This document shows positions 24,076 through 35,167 of a DNA stretch of 64,000 nucleotides, piece after piece (the stretch's first letter is position 1; each line of letters begins with the position of its first letter). The translations under genes and the position numbers were made by a program. Origin of the DNA: Bryopsis sp. KO-2023 (lineage: Eukaryota; Chlorophyta; Ulvophyceae; Bryopsidales; Bryopsidaceae); assembly GCA_030272585.1 (NCBI GenBank), contig BSYQ01000011.1:124001-188000 (forward strand), in the 5' to 3' direction. Under the pieces are notes generated by a model that had not been told where the DNA came from, ran no database searches, and worked only from the letters and a program-made list of their open reading frames with translations.

Positions 24076-24939
24076 TTTCAAGAACAGAGAAAATGGATAA
24101 TCGAACCCCAAGAAGCTAACAATGCGGGGCCATAGTTTTGGACATCTGGAAGTACACAAGCTTTTTTTGCAGTTGCTTCTTTTTTGGTCAAGCTTCCAAA
24201 AAAGCATACATGCAGGGATGTTGCAAACCTTTACACTGCACACCTTGCCATTTGACAGAAGTCATCATACGTCAAGTGAAGGCCATCACCAGCGTGTCGA
24301 CGAAACATTATGTCTGCGACACCATCGCAACAAGCTTTAGCACAAGGACAATGTGGCCTGGTCTGAAATGTCTGAGCATGGAAAGCGTGAGAGTATTTGT
24401 TGTGGCTCACCCAAATCTCCAATCATGTAGCCCCCAAAGGATGACAACCCACACGCCGAAATCATGCGATTGAAGTCTTTCCATGACAGCCTAGAGATAG
24501 AACACCCCCTCAGGAAAACTCTTCACTGGGTAGCATCAGTGCCGAAACCAGGATCACTTTTAAAAAGTGTCACTGCTCGAGGGAGAACTCAAATCTCCTG
24601 GATAATCGTTTTTTCTTCTTTTTTGTTCTGAGTATGGGGGTGGATCAGAGATAGAATTCGGATTTGGGGTGTTTTTCCTCCAATGGAGAAAGAGATGGGT
24701 GAACCATGATCAATGTGACAGAGCACGGCATACACTGTTTGTTGCTTGAACGGCTGTGTTCATGTTTGAAAGGATAGAACAAAAGCTGTAAAATGAACAT
24801 ATCAACGTATCAACATCAGTGCTTCCACACCGGACACAACTCAGAGAACACCGTACCCAAAGTCACCAATTTCTGGAACAAAAATCGCAAATTTCCTAAA
24901 TGTGGTGTATAATGGCGGCGGGGGTGGCGGCGGCGGCAT
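24076..24939 (-). CDS. p25-alpha/TPPP-like exons (gene limits uncertain)
   Basis: Exons seen on the minus strand: about 24939-24852 (Met, eight Pro, then LYTTFRKFAIF), 24490-24411 (LSWKDFNRMISACGLSSF), 24334-24244 (GVADIMFRRHAGDG then LHLTYDDFCQMA) and one beginning at 24145. The order F-x-x-F/K-F, then K-D-F-x-x-M, then D-I-x-F-x-x-x-x-G, then L-x-x-x-x-F matches the p25-alpha domain of tubulin polymerisation-promoting proteins, found in ciliated eukaryotes. The junctions 24411/24334 (phase 1) and 24244/24145 (phase 2) match. The 24852/24490 junction does not match cleanly, so an exon may be missing. The 3' end overlaps the region used as the first exon of the TPR gene; either the two are one fused gene or one exon is wrong. 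Confidence 0.4.
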
Positions 24940-25281
24940 CTCTTCCCAACGACCCACGAGCCAGCGAAAACAGACCGGGCGTTTACAAAAAACCTCAGAA
25001 AATCTTCTTCTCAGCGGAAAGGAACAAGACGCCCCCAAAAAAACACACCAAAAGGAACACTCGAAACCGACTAGGGTTTTGGGACGAGATTCGATAGCAA
25101 CCGAATGAACGCCATAATCATATGATCTGCCTTGGGACCTTAAACCATATGGGCGATCAATATATCCCAACTCCTGACTTCTAGCAAGGAAATTACAAAG
25201 TTACAAAAACAAAAGGGGAACAGCAGAGATCAAGGAATCTGTGGATTCCAGCCTTCCCCACATCATCAAAACCGATGTCCC
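24940..25281. other. short intergenic gap
   Basis: This lies between the p25-alpha-like first exon and the small acidic-protein gene, both on the minus strand. It is CpG-richer near 24940-25100 and probably holds the promoter of the p25-alpha-like gene. Nothing else is seen. Confidence 0.4.
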
Positions 25282-25569
25282 TCAATCGCCCACTCCAGCA
25301 AGCGGACGTCCAAAATCGTCATACAATCTTTCATTCGTTAAACCACGATATGCTTCGTTCGACTGCATGGGCACCAAGTGAGATGTCGAATCAGGTGTCG
25401 AAGAGGGAACAGAGTTGACATCGCTGGCGGCTGCAGTGGATGCTTGATCGTGTGTTTCCTCATCAAGCTGCTGGTCGTGGGCGTTGCCGTCATCCTTCTG
25501 GGCGATCTCCTTTTCGGCGGCTTCTTTCTCTCGAAGGCCCGCAAAGTCGGATGTATCCACTGTGCTCAT
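25282..25569 (-). CDS. small acidic hypothetical protein, 95 aa
   Basis: A single open frame starts at MSTVDTSDFAGLREKEAAEK. It is hydrophilic, rich in Asp, Glu, Gln, Ser and Thr, and has no membrane segment or recognised domain. The frame stays open upstream to 25725, but that part would encode a hydrophobic stretch, so the start was placed at the first Met of the hydrophilic part. It is supported mainly by its CpG-rich setting and protein-like composition. It may instead be an exon of a longer gene. No function is proposed. Confidence 0.35.
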   Translation of the reverse strand: MSTVDTSDFAGLREKEAAEKEIAQKDDGNAHDQQLDEETHDQASTAAASDVNSVPSSTPDSTSHLVPMQSNEAYRGLTNERLYDDFGRPLAGVGD

Positions 25570-25914
25570 GATCGTCAACAAAACGCAACTGCCGAAAGCT
25601 TTCCTTACGGCAAAGTCGATCTGACATAAAAACAACACACAGCCGCTGATTCCAGCCAGAGAAAAATAAACGCTCACAGATGCAGGTAGCAACAAAGAAA
25701 AACAATCGGCTGAGAAACGAAACAAACAGAAATCGACAAGAAATCAACTGCACGCGGACCAGTTCTGGATGACTCTACTTCCTAATTTCAACACCTTTTT
25801 CTAACTTGATATTCAACATCAGATTCGAACATCAACATCAATATCAGATTTATTCAGTGGAGACTTTGACCCCCGAAATAAAAGCTTGTCCACAATTCCT
25901 GTTCTTGACCTTTA
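25570..25914. other. intergenic gap
   Basis: This is probably leader and promoter of the small acidic-protein gene at its left and 3' flank of the next minus-strand gene at its right. An ATG-containing open frame continues to 25725 but is not called. Nothing else is seen. Confidence 0.35.
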
Positions 25915-28900
25915 CTAGATGCTAGTATATCCATCTCTAGGCCAAAGCCCTCCTCCTACCATTTCGTCAGTGAGCTCTTCTTCACCCCACATATAGGGAT
26001 ACAAATCAATTGGTTCAGTGATTGGCACCCCAGTGATGGACCTCACCCAGGTGAAATACCCAGCCCTTTGGATCACCTCACCAACCTTCTCCCTCACAGT
26101 GTGGGTAGGAAGCTTCCCAATGAACACCTGCACCAAACAAGTATATGCGAACAAATTGATATATGTGCAAAAGACGATCAGACCCCATGTCTTTGTCGGC
26201 AGGTTTTGGCAACCCACTCATTTCAATACACAAAGCAAAGAGATGAAACAAGCCATATTCACTAGCGCACTCCTATCCAGATCTTATCTGTTCCGCACAC
26301 AAAAAGGGTGCTTTTTCCTTTGGGAATTGTTGTGGACACAATCGAAACCATGGCCTTTCCCCCGCACTCTCCCAAAAGAGTCTAGCCTGTATCAAAGCAT
26401 GTCCCTCTCACTTGTTTCACATCGTCGATTTTCCACACATCCACTCCATCTTCCCTCAGGACTGGCTTGTTTTGAGCAACATGCTGGCCTCCTTTTTTGA
26501 CAAACGGGCTTTCCAGCAGCTTCCTGAGAGTGGGCCCGATCACATACATCTGGTGGAGCTGTATGATCAGAGCATCTTCGTCGGTGCACAAACACAATGA
26601 AAAAATCACGCTCCCCTCTTCTCGCAATTTCAACGGTCCGCTCACCGGGAGAGGTGGGGGTGGGGGTGGCTTGTTTTCGTCTCTGAAGGTTAAGAAAAAT
26701 GGAAGCGCACAGAAAAAAAGTCAATGAAAAGAAAATTTGAGTATGAAACCTGGTCCACTCATCTTTACTGCGCTTTTTTTTTCTTGTTTTCAGATTCGCT
26801 GATGTGACTATTGCAAAGTGGAGATCATGTCAAATATCTCGTGTTTTTCAAGGTTTTTTTCACTGGCTGCATTTTCTGTATTTGGTTTGGAGTGGCGGAA
26901 GGTATGGCGACGACACCCCCCACAAAATATCAAGACAAAAACACACTTTTCTATTTCAACACAATTTTTTCACGAAACACATGTAAACACATAAGAAAAA
27001 AGAGAAAAGATGCTGACATGAAAAATGTGCAATAGGTTGTCCAAACTCGTTCCAAAATGTGTTAAGGAGGACAAAAGAGGTCAAGAATAAAATTTCTGGG
27101 AAAAAAAGGAAGAAACAAATAAGATATTCACCGATATTTTTGCTTGACTTTTTCGGTCGGCTGGGGAATAGCTTCGCTGATGTAGCCATTGAACATTTCA
27201 AAGCCCATATGTTTCGGCATTTTCTCCAGCACATCTGCGGCCCATTTTTCACATTCATGATAGTCGTTTGTGATGGTCACCTGGGTTGAGAAATAACCAA
27301 TTATTTAAGCACACAGAAACAAGGGACCCCACGACAGTGGTTCATGCCCCCTAATTTATTTTTCAATTCCTTGTCATTTGAGTAATATGCACCACTCTAA
27401 TTAAGCCGGCTTCGTCAAAATAAACTGAGATACAACATGAAAGAAGAATCTTTGTCAGAGATAATTGAAGAGACAAAAAAAATAACAGCGTATGTAAGCC
27501 TCTTTCTTGGCGAAAACCTCGGAAAAACGATCAAAAAAAAATTCTCCAATACCAGGGCATCCTGCGAGAAAGGACAGTTACCTTCAAACTGGCATCCTTG
27601 GGGAGTATTCCTGAAAAAACGGAGCTGGAGCCTGACCGCTCTATGTCTATTGTTTGACATTTAACCCACGTCTCCAGATCATTCAGCCTCACCCCAGCCG
27701 CCACACCCTCTTCACCTGTGCAACAGTCCCCATATCACTCATTTGCATAATGGCCTGGTGATACGGGGCTTTCATCCTGGATGCAAAACATATAAAAAAA
27801 AACGAAGCAAAAACAACAGAAGATATTTCTGCACACACCTAAGTACATCCGCAAAACCTCATCTGCAGTGATGTCAGGGAAATCTTCCCATTCTGGGTCT
27901 CCTTCTTTTAATATGACGTCTTCCATCGGAATGTAGGGGGGGCTGATGATGGGGGGCGGAGACGGGTCGCTGCTCTTATCCTTTCCCAATGGGTTTCTGT
28001 ACGTGTCTTGGTTTCTATGGAACTTTGGTTTCTTTTTGATTTTCCTGGGTTGGGGCTGGGCCCCCTCTTCAGGACCAAGAGTGTACGATCTGGGAAAAAC
28101 AAAGGTACAGGAAAGTTATACAAAAAAAAAAACAGAGAAAAACCTGAAGATGAACGAATCACCCAGGGGAAGCTGAACATACAACTCCAACAAAAATAAA
28201 ATCCAGAAAAAAATAAAACAATACAGTCCAGAGACAAGATGGTCTAATCTGTAACTTTCACTTTTTCAAATGGTTGAAAAAGCATAAATTTTCCCAGGTT
28301 TTTTTCTGCTTGTGTTGTTTTTCTTTTTCAGAACTCCCCCCCCAAAAAAATAAATAAAAAAACTAACATAGAAAGAACCACCGACAATGAGACAGAACAA
28401 TGCAAAAAAAACAAGAAAAACAAAGAAGTGAAGTGGAAACTGGGTGAGTTACACAAAAGAACATCGGTGGGTGGGTTTGTGTGTGTGTTAAAAGAGGGAT
28501 CTCGAGACCAAGATTTGAATCCAAGTGGGTACCTATGGTCATAGTCTTCCTCGTCAAAACGATTATAACGGGAGCTCCGTTCACCTTTCACTTTTCGCTC
28601 GATCTTCTTGTGAGATGTGTCTTTGCCAAACAGATCTCTCACTTTTCGAGTGTTTTTCTGATACTTCAAAATGGGATCTACGCACACACGACAACATTTC
28701 AAACATTTTTGTCTACTAGCGCTCTGAACAGAAACACAGCCCAAGGATGGTATTCGCAAGAAGAAAAAAAACCAACCACCTCCCATCTATATTGACACAA
28801 CAGGAAAATTATCAATAGGGTCACCCTGCACCTCCTTGCTCAACAGAATCCTCAAAAGCTGAAGATACAATTGTACTTGGAAAATAGAGCCAAATAGGAC

Positions 28901-29605
28901 ACTGACTGAAGAAATCCACTTTGCATCCATTGTGATTAAATCTTCGTTGTCTCTTATTTTTCCTGGGAAAATTTGAGTGCGGTCATAGTACCTGTAGCAC
29001 GTTTCTCTGGAATTGAGTTCACCACTTCAGAGGGTCTCTCAGAAAAATCTCTCTTGTGGGGTGGAGGAAGTTTCCAAGCAGAGAGCGACCGGCGATCCAA
29101 ATCTCCAATCCTGCACAAATCAATCGAACAAGACAATGTGTAAAAATGCCAGAGATAGCCATTTTGATGTTCAGGTTATCGTTGGCTTTGAAAGCGAATT
29201 TCAAACAATCTTTTTCGCCCCACAACATCTATGCGAAAAATAGTCCTAACAAGAAACCACCACACCGAAAATGAGAAAGGACGTTGACAGTATGCATGCA
29301 AGTCGAAAATGAGGTTTGCAAAATTTCAGCAGTCCGCTGGACATCCAGCATCTTTTTTTCCCTGGCAGGAATGAAGTGAAGCCATGCTACTGACTGAACA
29401 GAAAAAGATCATCACCCCCCCCCCAAAAAAAAGAACAAAATAAACAGGGTTTGAATGGAAGACCTCCATTTTAGGTGTAGAAATTAACCACAACCCTGAC
29501 CGAGTGTCGGAACACAAATTCCCAATCGGACTCAGATCGCAATACTGACCTGGGATTTGAAAACCCAGATGGAAGCGAGTTCGGCAAATGCACTTTCCAG
29601 GACAT
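25915..29605 (-). CDS. WRN-type 3'-5' exonuclease-fold protein with lost catalytic residues
   Basis: Nine minus-strand exons with matching phases: 29605-29550, 29110-28992, 28677-28533, 28089-27847, 27776-27693, 27624-27582, 27280-27132, 26682-26412 and 26127-25915, about 440 residues. The first 200 residues are basic and Pro-rich, without a recognised domain. From about residue 230, VTITNDYHECEKWAADVLEK, MGFEMFN, VIFSLCLCTDEDALIIQL and LRKLLESPFVKKGG follow the order of the DEDD 3'-5' exonuclease (WRN/WEX-like) fold. In active members the first motif is D-x-E and a later Asp follows the G-x-x-I-x-x-D strand. Here those positions read E-M-F and H-V-A-Q-N, and the third catalytic motif is absent. 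A structural or RNA-binding role without nuclease activity is inferred. A Pro-rich insert splits the fold. Confidence 0.6.
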
Positions 29606-29707
29606 CGCTCTCTTTTCCCCACGGTGCCAAAGCCCGTCCCAGCGGGATGTCTCGAAAGCTTTTCAAGAGAGGATACGGAACATCTTGACGTGATCGTACG
29701 ATGTGGG
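29606..29707. promoter_or_regulatory. compact divergent promoter region
   Basis: Only about 100 bp separate the inferred start codon of the minus-strand exonuclease-fold gene (29605) from the candidate start of the plus-strand methyltransferase gene (29708). The region is CpG-rich. The transcripts must share a bidirectional promoter or overlap at their 5' ends. No TATA box is evident. Confidence 0.35.
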
Positions 29708-32443
29708 ATGAAGAGGAGGGAAGATCCGAACAAAGCCTGGTGGAGGAAACCGAATCGGTCCATCCTAACCCCCATGATCTCGTTCGGCGGCGTTCGACCC
29801 CACGCCACATGGACTCCTGTGATAGCAAACCGTGCATGGTGAGAAATGGTGTTGGCAAGGAATTCTAGTTTAGCAACCCTCAGAATAGGATTGGAATTTC
29901 TCAAGCACAGACCCATTTTGCTGTCAGCCATAAATGGTGAATCCACAAGAAGAAAGATTGGGCTGGGTTCATTGAGTCAGACAAAAAAACAAATTTGGTT
30001 TTTCCCAGGCTCCTATTGGATCCAATCGATGCTGCTTTTGAATTCATGGCCAATTAGCCCTTCAATTCGAAACAAACAAATTCTGAAAATAAAAAGAAAA
30101 TTACGCACAATCGCCAAATTATATGTTTTCATGAACAGTGAGTCTAAATCCATTTGGACTCCTTGTTACCATTCTGTAAATGTATTTCCCTCAAACAAGA
30201 CTCCTCGAAGTGGAATATCAAATGTTTTAAGATTCGGCTGAATTTTTTTTTTTCTTTGTCTTTTTTTCCCGTCTTCCAGGTCGAGCATACATTCAATCAA
30301 TGATAAGAGGGCCAGTGGGAGTCGCAGCTACCGTAAAAGAAACCAAAAAATTAAATGTGTTGCTGCTCTGGATTCGAATGTTGTTGAACAAGTTGGAGCG
30401 ACATTTCCGACACTTGCTCCGATTTTGTTGGGAGGAGGCATCATTGGTGGGTAGGTCATAACTGCACTTGAATTCTAAAAATATATATCATAACGTGACG
30501 TAATGGTTACATATTTTCAGTTTTGTCATGGTGAGGGCTTTACTGCTGGGGCTAGAGTGGTTTTCCGATGATATTTGCCGCATTTTGTTTTTGTTTTTTC
30601 TTGAGAGTATGAAGAAACTGTGATTCTGTATATGGAGATCAATGCGATCAAAGAAGTTGATGAGAAGGGAGTTTGACTCCCATCTCAGTTTCGTGTTTTT
30701 TTTTTCTTTCTGGCATCACCACCAGCTGAAAAAACAAATATTTGACTTTCAGGATATTTGGTTGGCGACTGGCTGTTTATTCGCAATTGGAATATGTCAC
30801 GGCCTCGATGCTCACAAATTATGTCATAAAAGGTATGGTGATCATTTGCTTCTTTTCATTGTTGCCATCAAATTTGAAAACAAAAGCATTGTCTCAAAAT
30901 GACGAGCCCGCTTTGTTCTGATTCCATCCGCACTTCTCCTTTTTTTGGTTCCTTTTCTTTAGCCACAGCTTCCCTTCACTTGGGCAATTTTCAGTTGAGT
31001 TTTTGTTTGATGTTCTGGGTTTTTTTTTCACATTGTTTCAAGTTTGTTTGTTTGCTGGCTGACCTAATATCAGTTCTGGGGTGAAGGGGGTGCCAGAGTT
31101 GTGCAGATTGGGGGAGGGACCCGAGAATTGTACTATTATCCGAAAGGCACTGTCCAAGTTACATTCGTGGGGGATGATCTCAACAAAGGTACTGTAGTCA
31201 AACCCTTTTTTTGATTTGCACATATATATGTTGTGGGTTGTGCCGTTGCCTGGGCTTTCTTACTCCAGGTTTTTTTTCTTTTTCCTTTTTCCTCTTCTGT
31301 TTTCTGAAGGTAGGTTTGTTTTTCTTTTTGGAATTGTTAGGGTTGATGCAACAAGCTGGAATATCGGCACAGATTCCTGTAGTTGTAAAAGATCAACCGC
31401 CAGAAAATGCCAACATGGGAGCAGGAAGTTCAGCCGATGCTGTGGTTCTTATCGGAAAGCTCTCTTCCATGAAAAACATAGATGGATTTCTCGAGGTGAG
31501 TTGGTTTGGAGGTGATAATTTACAGGCGATCCCTCTATCAGCACCCTTTTTTCTTTTTTTTTCTTTTCTTGTGTTTTGTCTTCTTTTGTCTTTTTTCGGG
31601 GGTTGATTTTGATCCTGTCATATTTTCATAGATAGTTTCTCCTGGCTGAAAACCAAATCGTACACTGGAGTTTGCTATTGTTGTTTTTGTTTTTCAACAG
31701 AAAAGTTTAAACTTCTTTTGTGAGCTGTCAGCAAAGATTGATAAAATTAATGTACCGTTTATTTCATTTATGTTTTCTGTGTGTTGATGTTCTAATTTTG
31801 GCTTTCTTTCAGGAGATATGTCGAGTTTTGAAACCAGGAGCCCCACTCATATTTATTGAGAGAGGTAACGCTTTTGTATGTAAAGCTTAGCTGTGTCATG
31901 TTTTCTCGTACCCCTTCTCGTGTTGGTTTTGCTGAAGCAGGTCTGCAGGAAACACAGTTTTTTGAACTGTGTTTTTCGTCTTTCAGTTGCTGCTGATGGG
32001 GTGGGCAGTATCTTCCAAGGCTTTCTTGGGGACAAGTCGAATGCTATTGGTGAGAACAGTTTTTGTCTTGTGCAAGAAACAGAGAACTGACAGATATGAC
32101 ACCTCACCATCAAAAGGGGTCGGGGCGGGAAAGAAAGGTTGTGCTGTTTGATGTTATTTTTATTTTCATGTTTTCGCTTTTCATTGCTTCAGTGGGGTGA
32201 GCTATCTCAAAGGTGTGTTAAGTTTCGAACTCGAAAGTCCAAAAGTTGTGTGGTTGCCATCCAGACTCTGCTGCACTGGAAAAGATCAAATCCTTTCCGG
32301 GTTTTGAGGAGGTGAATTGGGATATCGCACTCGATGGACAAGACCCCCATGCGCTGGGGGTGGCCTCAAAATCAGAGTTTCCCCTGGAAGTCCTGAAAAA
32401 ATCTAAGAAAAAGCCGGACAAGAAGAAAACTGGGTTCTCTTGA
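29708..32443 (+). CDS. membrane-tethered class I SAM-dependent methyltransferase-like protein
   Basis: Exons: 29708-29838 (start uncertain), 30280-30450, 30753-30832, 31087-31188, 31341-31495, 31813-31864, 31987-32049 and 32238-32443. Phases agree, giving about 319 residues. A basic N-terminus of about 80 residues suggests an organelle-targeting peptide. It is followed by one hydrophobic helix (TFPTLAPILLGGGIIGGIFG). The methyltransferase core follows: RVVQIGGGTRELYYY is the SAM-binding glycine loop, DAVVLIGKLSSMKN occupies the post-II position, and EEICRVLKPGAPLIFIERV is the typical strand-5 region. The C-terminus is Lys-rich. The substrate is unknown; plastid location is inference. Other in-frame ATGs at 29588 and 29774 could be the start, and the acceptor of the last exon is the best phase-consistent choice rather than a strong site. 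Confidence 0.6.
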
Positions 32444-33389
32444 TTGCTTTCATTTCTCATACCCTAATATGAACCCATCGCTTCTTTGTGGAGAAGGGAA
32501 ATGGAGTTTGTTCTTGGGGTCACCAATTTTGTGGTGTTTCTTTTTCCTTGATTTTTGCGATCTTTTCTTTCACCGTCAATACGGGGGACACTTGGTTTGC
32601 ACGCCATATTTCATTGTTGGATTTTTTTCCCCAGCCATGATTTTGAGAGAAATGGCTGCCTTTTTTTAATCAAATTTTGCTAGTTGTGAACTGTGAACGA
32701 TACTGTGGGTTTCAGGTCTAAACAGAGAGAAAACCTGCCTTTGGCCGCCTGGCGTTTTGTAGACTTACCAAGTTCTGAATGGCATCTACTAACATCCATC
32801 AGGGCCGAAAAGGTGTCTTTTCTTAACAAAGAATGGCTATCCCGGGCAGTGCACCACACACGAGGAAGTCTCTTAGACCAACTGTGGTCATCAAAAAAGT
32901 ACCAAATCAAGAAAACAAACAATTACTTACAATTTCTTATTGTGTCCTTCCGCCATTTCCCTGATACCCTGGTCAATTCAAAAATTTGAACAGCCAATGG
33001 TGGTAATTTTATGATAATATTGTGCAAAGCAACTCTTGGGAGTCAAAATTCAGGGTCGAGTTTTCCAGTTTTGAGCACTGGTGTCTTTTTCTGGAGGAGT
33101 GGCGTTGTCCACGTAGGACTGGCGGGCTGCGGCTCAGCATACGTTTCATCGAATCGGAAATCGAGCCTTTTTTTCTCACTCCGTTCGTTGCCCTTGTCAC
33201 GCCATTACGAACTTGATACCGTAATCCCTGTCTGTCCTCCATTCCAGCATTTCTCTCTTTTTTTTTCCCACCAGCGCCTGTTCTCGAAGAAAAGAGTCCG
33301 TCGGCCTCGATCCAAACGCTACAGCGCATAAACTAAGAGACCCAACGCCAGTTCGACAACGTCAGGCCAACAAGAAAAGACTACCGAGA
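32444..33389. other. intergenic between two plus-strand genes
   Basis: The left part is A/T rich. About 33060-33390 is CpG-richer and is probably the promoter and leader of the small membrane-protein gene. Open frames on both strands around 33010-33330 have no recognisable content. Confidence 0.4.
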
Positions 33390-34332
33390 ATGGACGCTTC
33401 GCAAACGATGCGCGAACTGCTCGTCTCCCGCGGTGGACTCAACGGCGACCAAATCGCAGGATTCGTCGTGGGCTTCGTGGGTGAGTGGAAAAGAAATCAG
33501 CCTATCTTACCCCTGCCCTTAAAAGAACTCCCATGGAACTGACGAAAACACGAATAGACTCTCACACGGAAAAGCACGAGGAGGATTCCACCTGTTCGCG
33601 TGCGCTTGAAAAGGGTTTTTTTTCTCGTTTAGCGTTCTTTCCCTGTTTGGGGGGGATTTGACTCGTGCCGCGCGGGTATGAGAGAGATTTCCACACCGGT
33701 TCGTTATTTCGTCGCTCCGAGGGATGTTTTCCATCATCCAGCTTCCACTTGAGTTACTGTCCCGCAGGAGACCTGGCAGTCAGACTGGGTTCTTTGTTTG
33801 TGGAGGAGGGAAATGCTTACAACTTGGACACTGTGATTTTGTTTTCCTTTGGGGACGTACTGAAGTATGTTGTCGTGTTTTTTTGGGGGGCAGTGATGGC
33901 GTTCCTACTCTTTCTGGTGACCGCGTACTCTTGCACTCTGAGCGGACGCGTTACTAAACTGGAAGCCCGCATTGAACGGGTAAGTGGGATTCAGGATACC
34001 TGAAACTGAGTGGACGTGTGTTGTCTATTTGAATACCAAACATAAGGCTGATAGAAAAGAGTTGGGTCAGTTCCCAGGAGTTGAAGTGACTGTGGCTGAA
34101 AAGCTTGCAGGAATATTTTCCATGTTTTCGAAAAGTTTTTGATTATTTTTTCCCCAACATTGTCAATACTTGCCATGCATTCGCATAATAGGTAGGCTTC
34201 CAGGGGGGGTTTATGATGTGATACATTCAAGATGTTTTTGAGATAATGAAGGGTTGTTTTTTGAATTTTGTTTTCGCGCAGATCCAAACAAAGACCCACG
34301 ATGATGATGAGGAGGGTGGAAAACTGATCTAA
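33390..34332 (+). CDS. small single-pass membrane protein, 117 aa
   Basis: Three exons at 33390-33480, 33768-33979 and 34282-34332, with phases 1 and 0 matching, encode about 117 residues. It begins MDASQTMRELLVSRGGLNGD and has a Gly/Val-rich hydrophobic patch at about 22-32. One strong membrane helix at about 62-85 (YVVVFFWGAVMAFLLFLVTA) is followed by a short basic helical segment that could form a coiled coil (RVTKLEARIERIQ). The end is very acidic (HDDDEEGGKLI). Complete and probably expressed given the consistent splice sites. I do not recognise the family. The size and layout would suit a small subunit or adaptor of a membrane complex, but this is speculation. Confidence 0.6.
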
Positions 34333-35167
34333 TTCTCCGAGGAAAAAAATTGCACAAAGAGAAGAAAGAAATACATATATGGATAGGTCGAAAGAGCAAC
34401 AGAGTGGGAAGGGGCTGCTGGGGGGAGGGGGGGTGATGAAATTCTCATTTTGAACAAAAGAGAACTCTGAAAAATCACACTCAGAAGAGTGAGGAGAACA
34501 AACAGGAGGGGAGGCGTTTTTTTTCATGGTTGGATATGCTGAAAATCTTTTTTCCTTTCAAAAAAGAATTCCGAGAGAGGGAGGAGTGAACCATCGATCG
34601 TTATAATTATATGAGCATAGTGTCGTTTTTGGGTTTTTTCGTGTTTTTTTTTTCTCTGCTCCAAATCACAGTACATCAACAATAGGTTAACATCTGAACG
34701 AAAGGGGGAGTGGAAAAAAGAGTGTGGTGGTGGGTTGGGGTGTCTGGGCTGGGGCTAAGGGAAATGATTGCTGAAAAGACATCTATATGCATATTCTAAC
34801 AGATATATTTTTATCATTTTATGATGCTTCATGTCATGTCATGTCAGGGAAGGCTAAAGGAAAAGCAACGAAATCTAGGGGTAGGCTGTCTTGGAGAGTG
34901 AAATCTATTTCCACAGAGGAAAAAAAAACACGCTTAAAACATGTCAGAAAGAGTGAAAAGGTCTGTGTAGTGGGAGCTTTTTTGAATGCTGTGACAGCCT
35001 TATCCATTGAAGTGCCTCTGTAATTGCAAATCCATCTTAAGTTATTGTCAAAAGAGTTCATTGACGAGTTGGTCTCAGATGGTTGGTCGGGGTATTCTTT
35101 GGCCAATATCAAAAAGATGAGGTTCAACTTTCAAGTTTCGAAATCCTCCCAAACAAAGGGCTGATCA
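34333..35167. other. intergenic between convergent genes
   Basis: 3' flanks of the small membrane-protein gene and of the MOK kinase gene. A/T-run rich with a G-run near 34420. No exon is supported. Confidence 0.5.

Noticed and set aside
29588-29946. Alternative minus-strand first exons with longer frames for the exonuclease-fold gene
   Set aside because: Only the short frame starting at 29605 ends in the phase needed by the next exon; the two longer frames do not.
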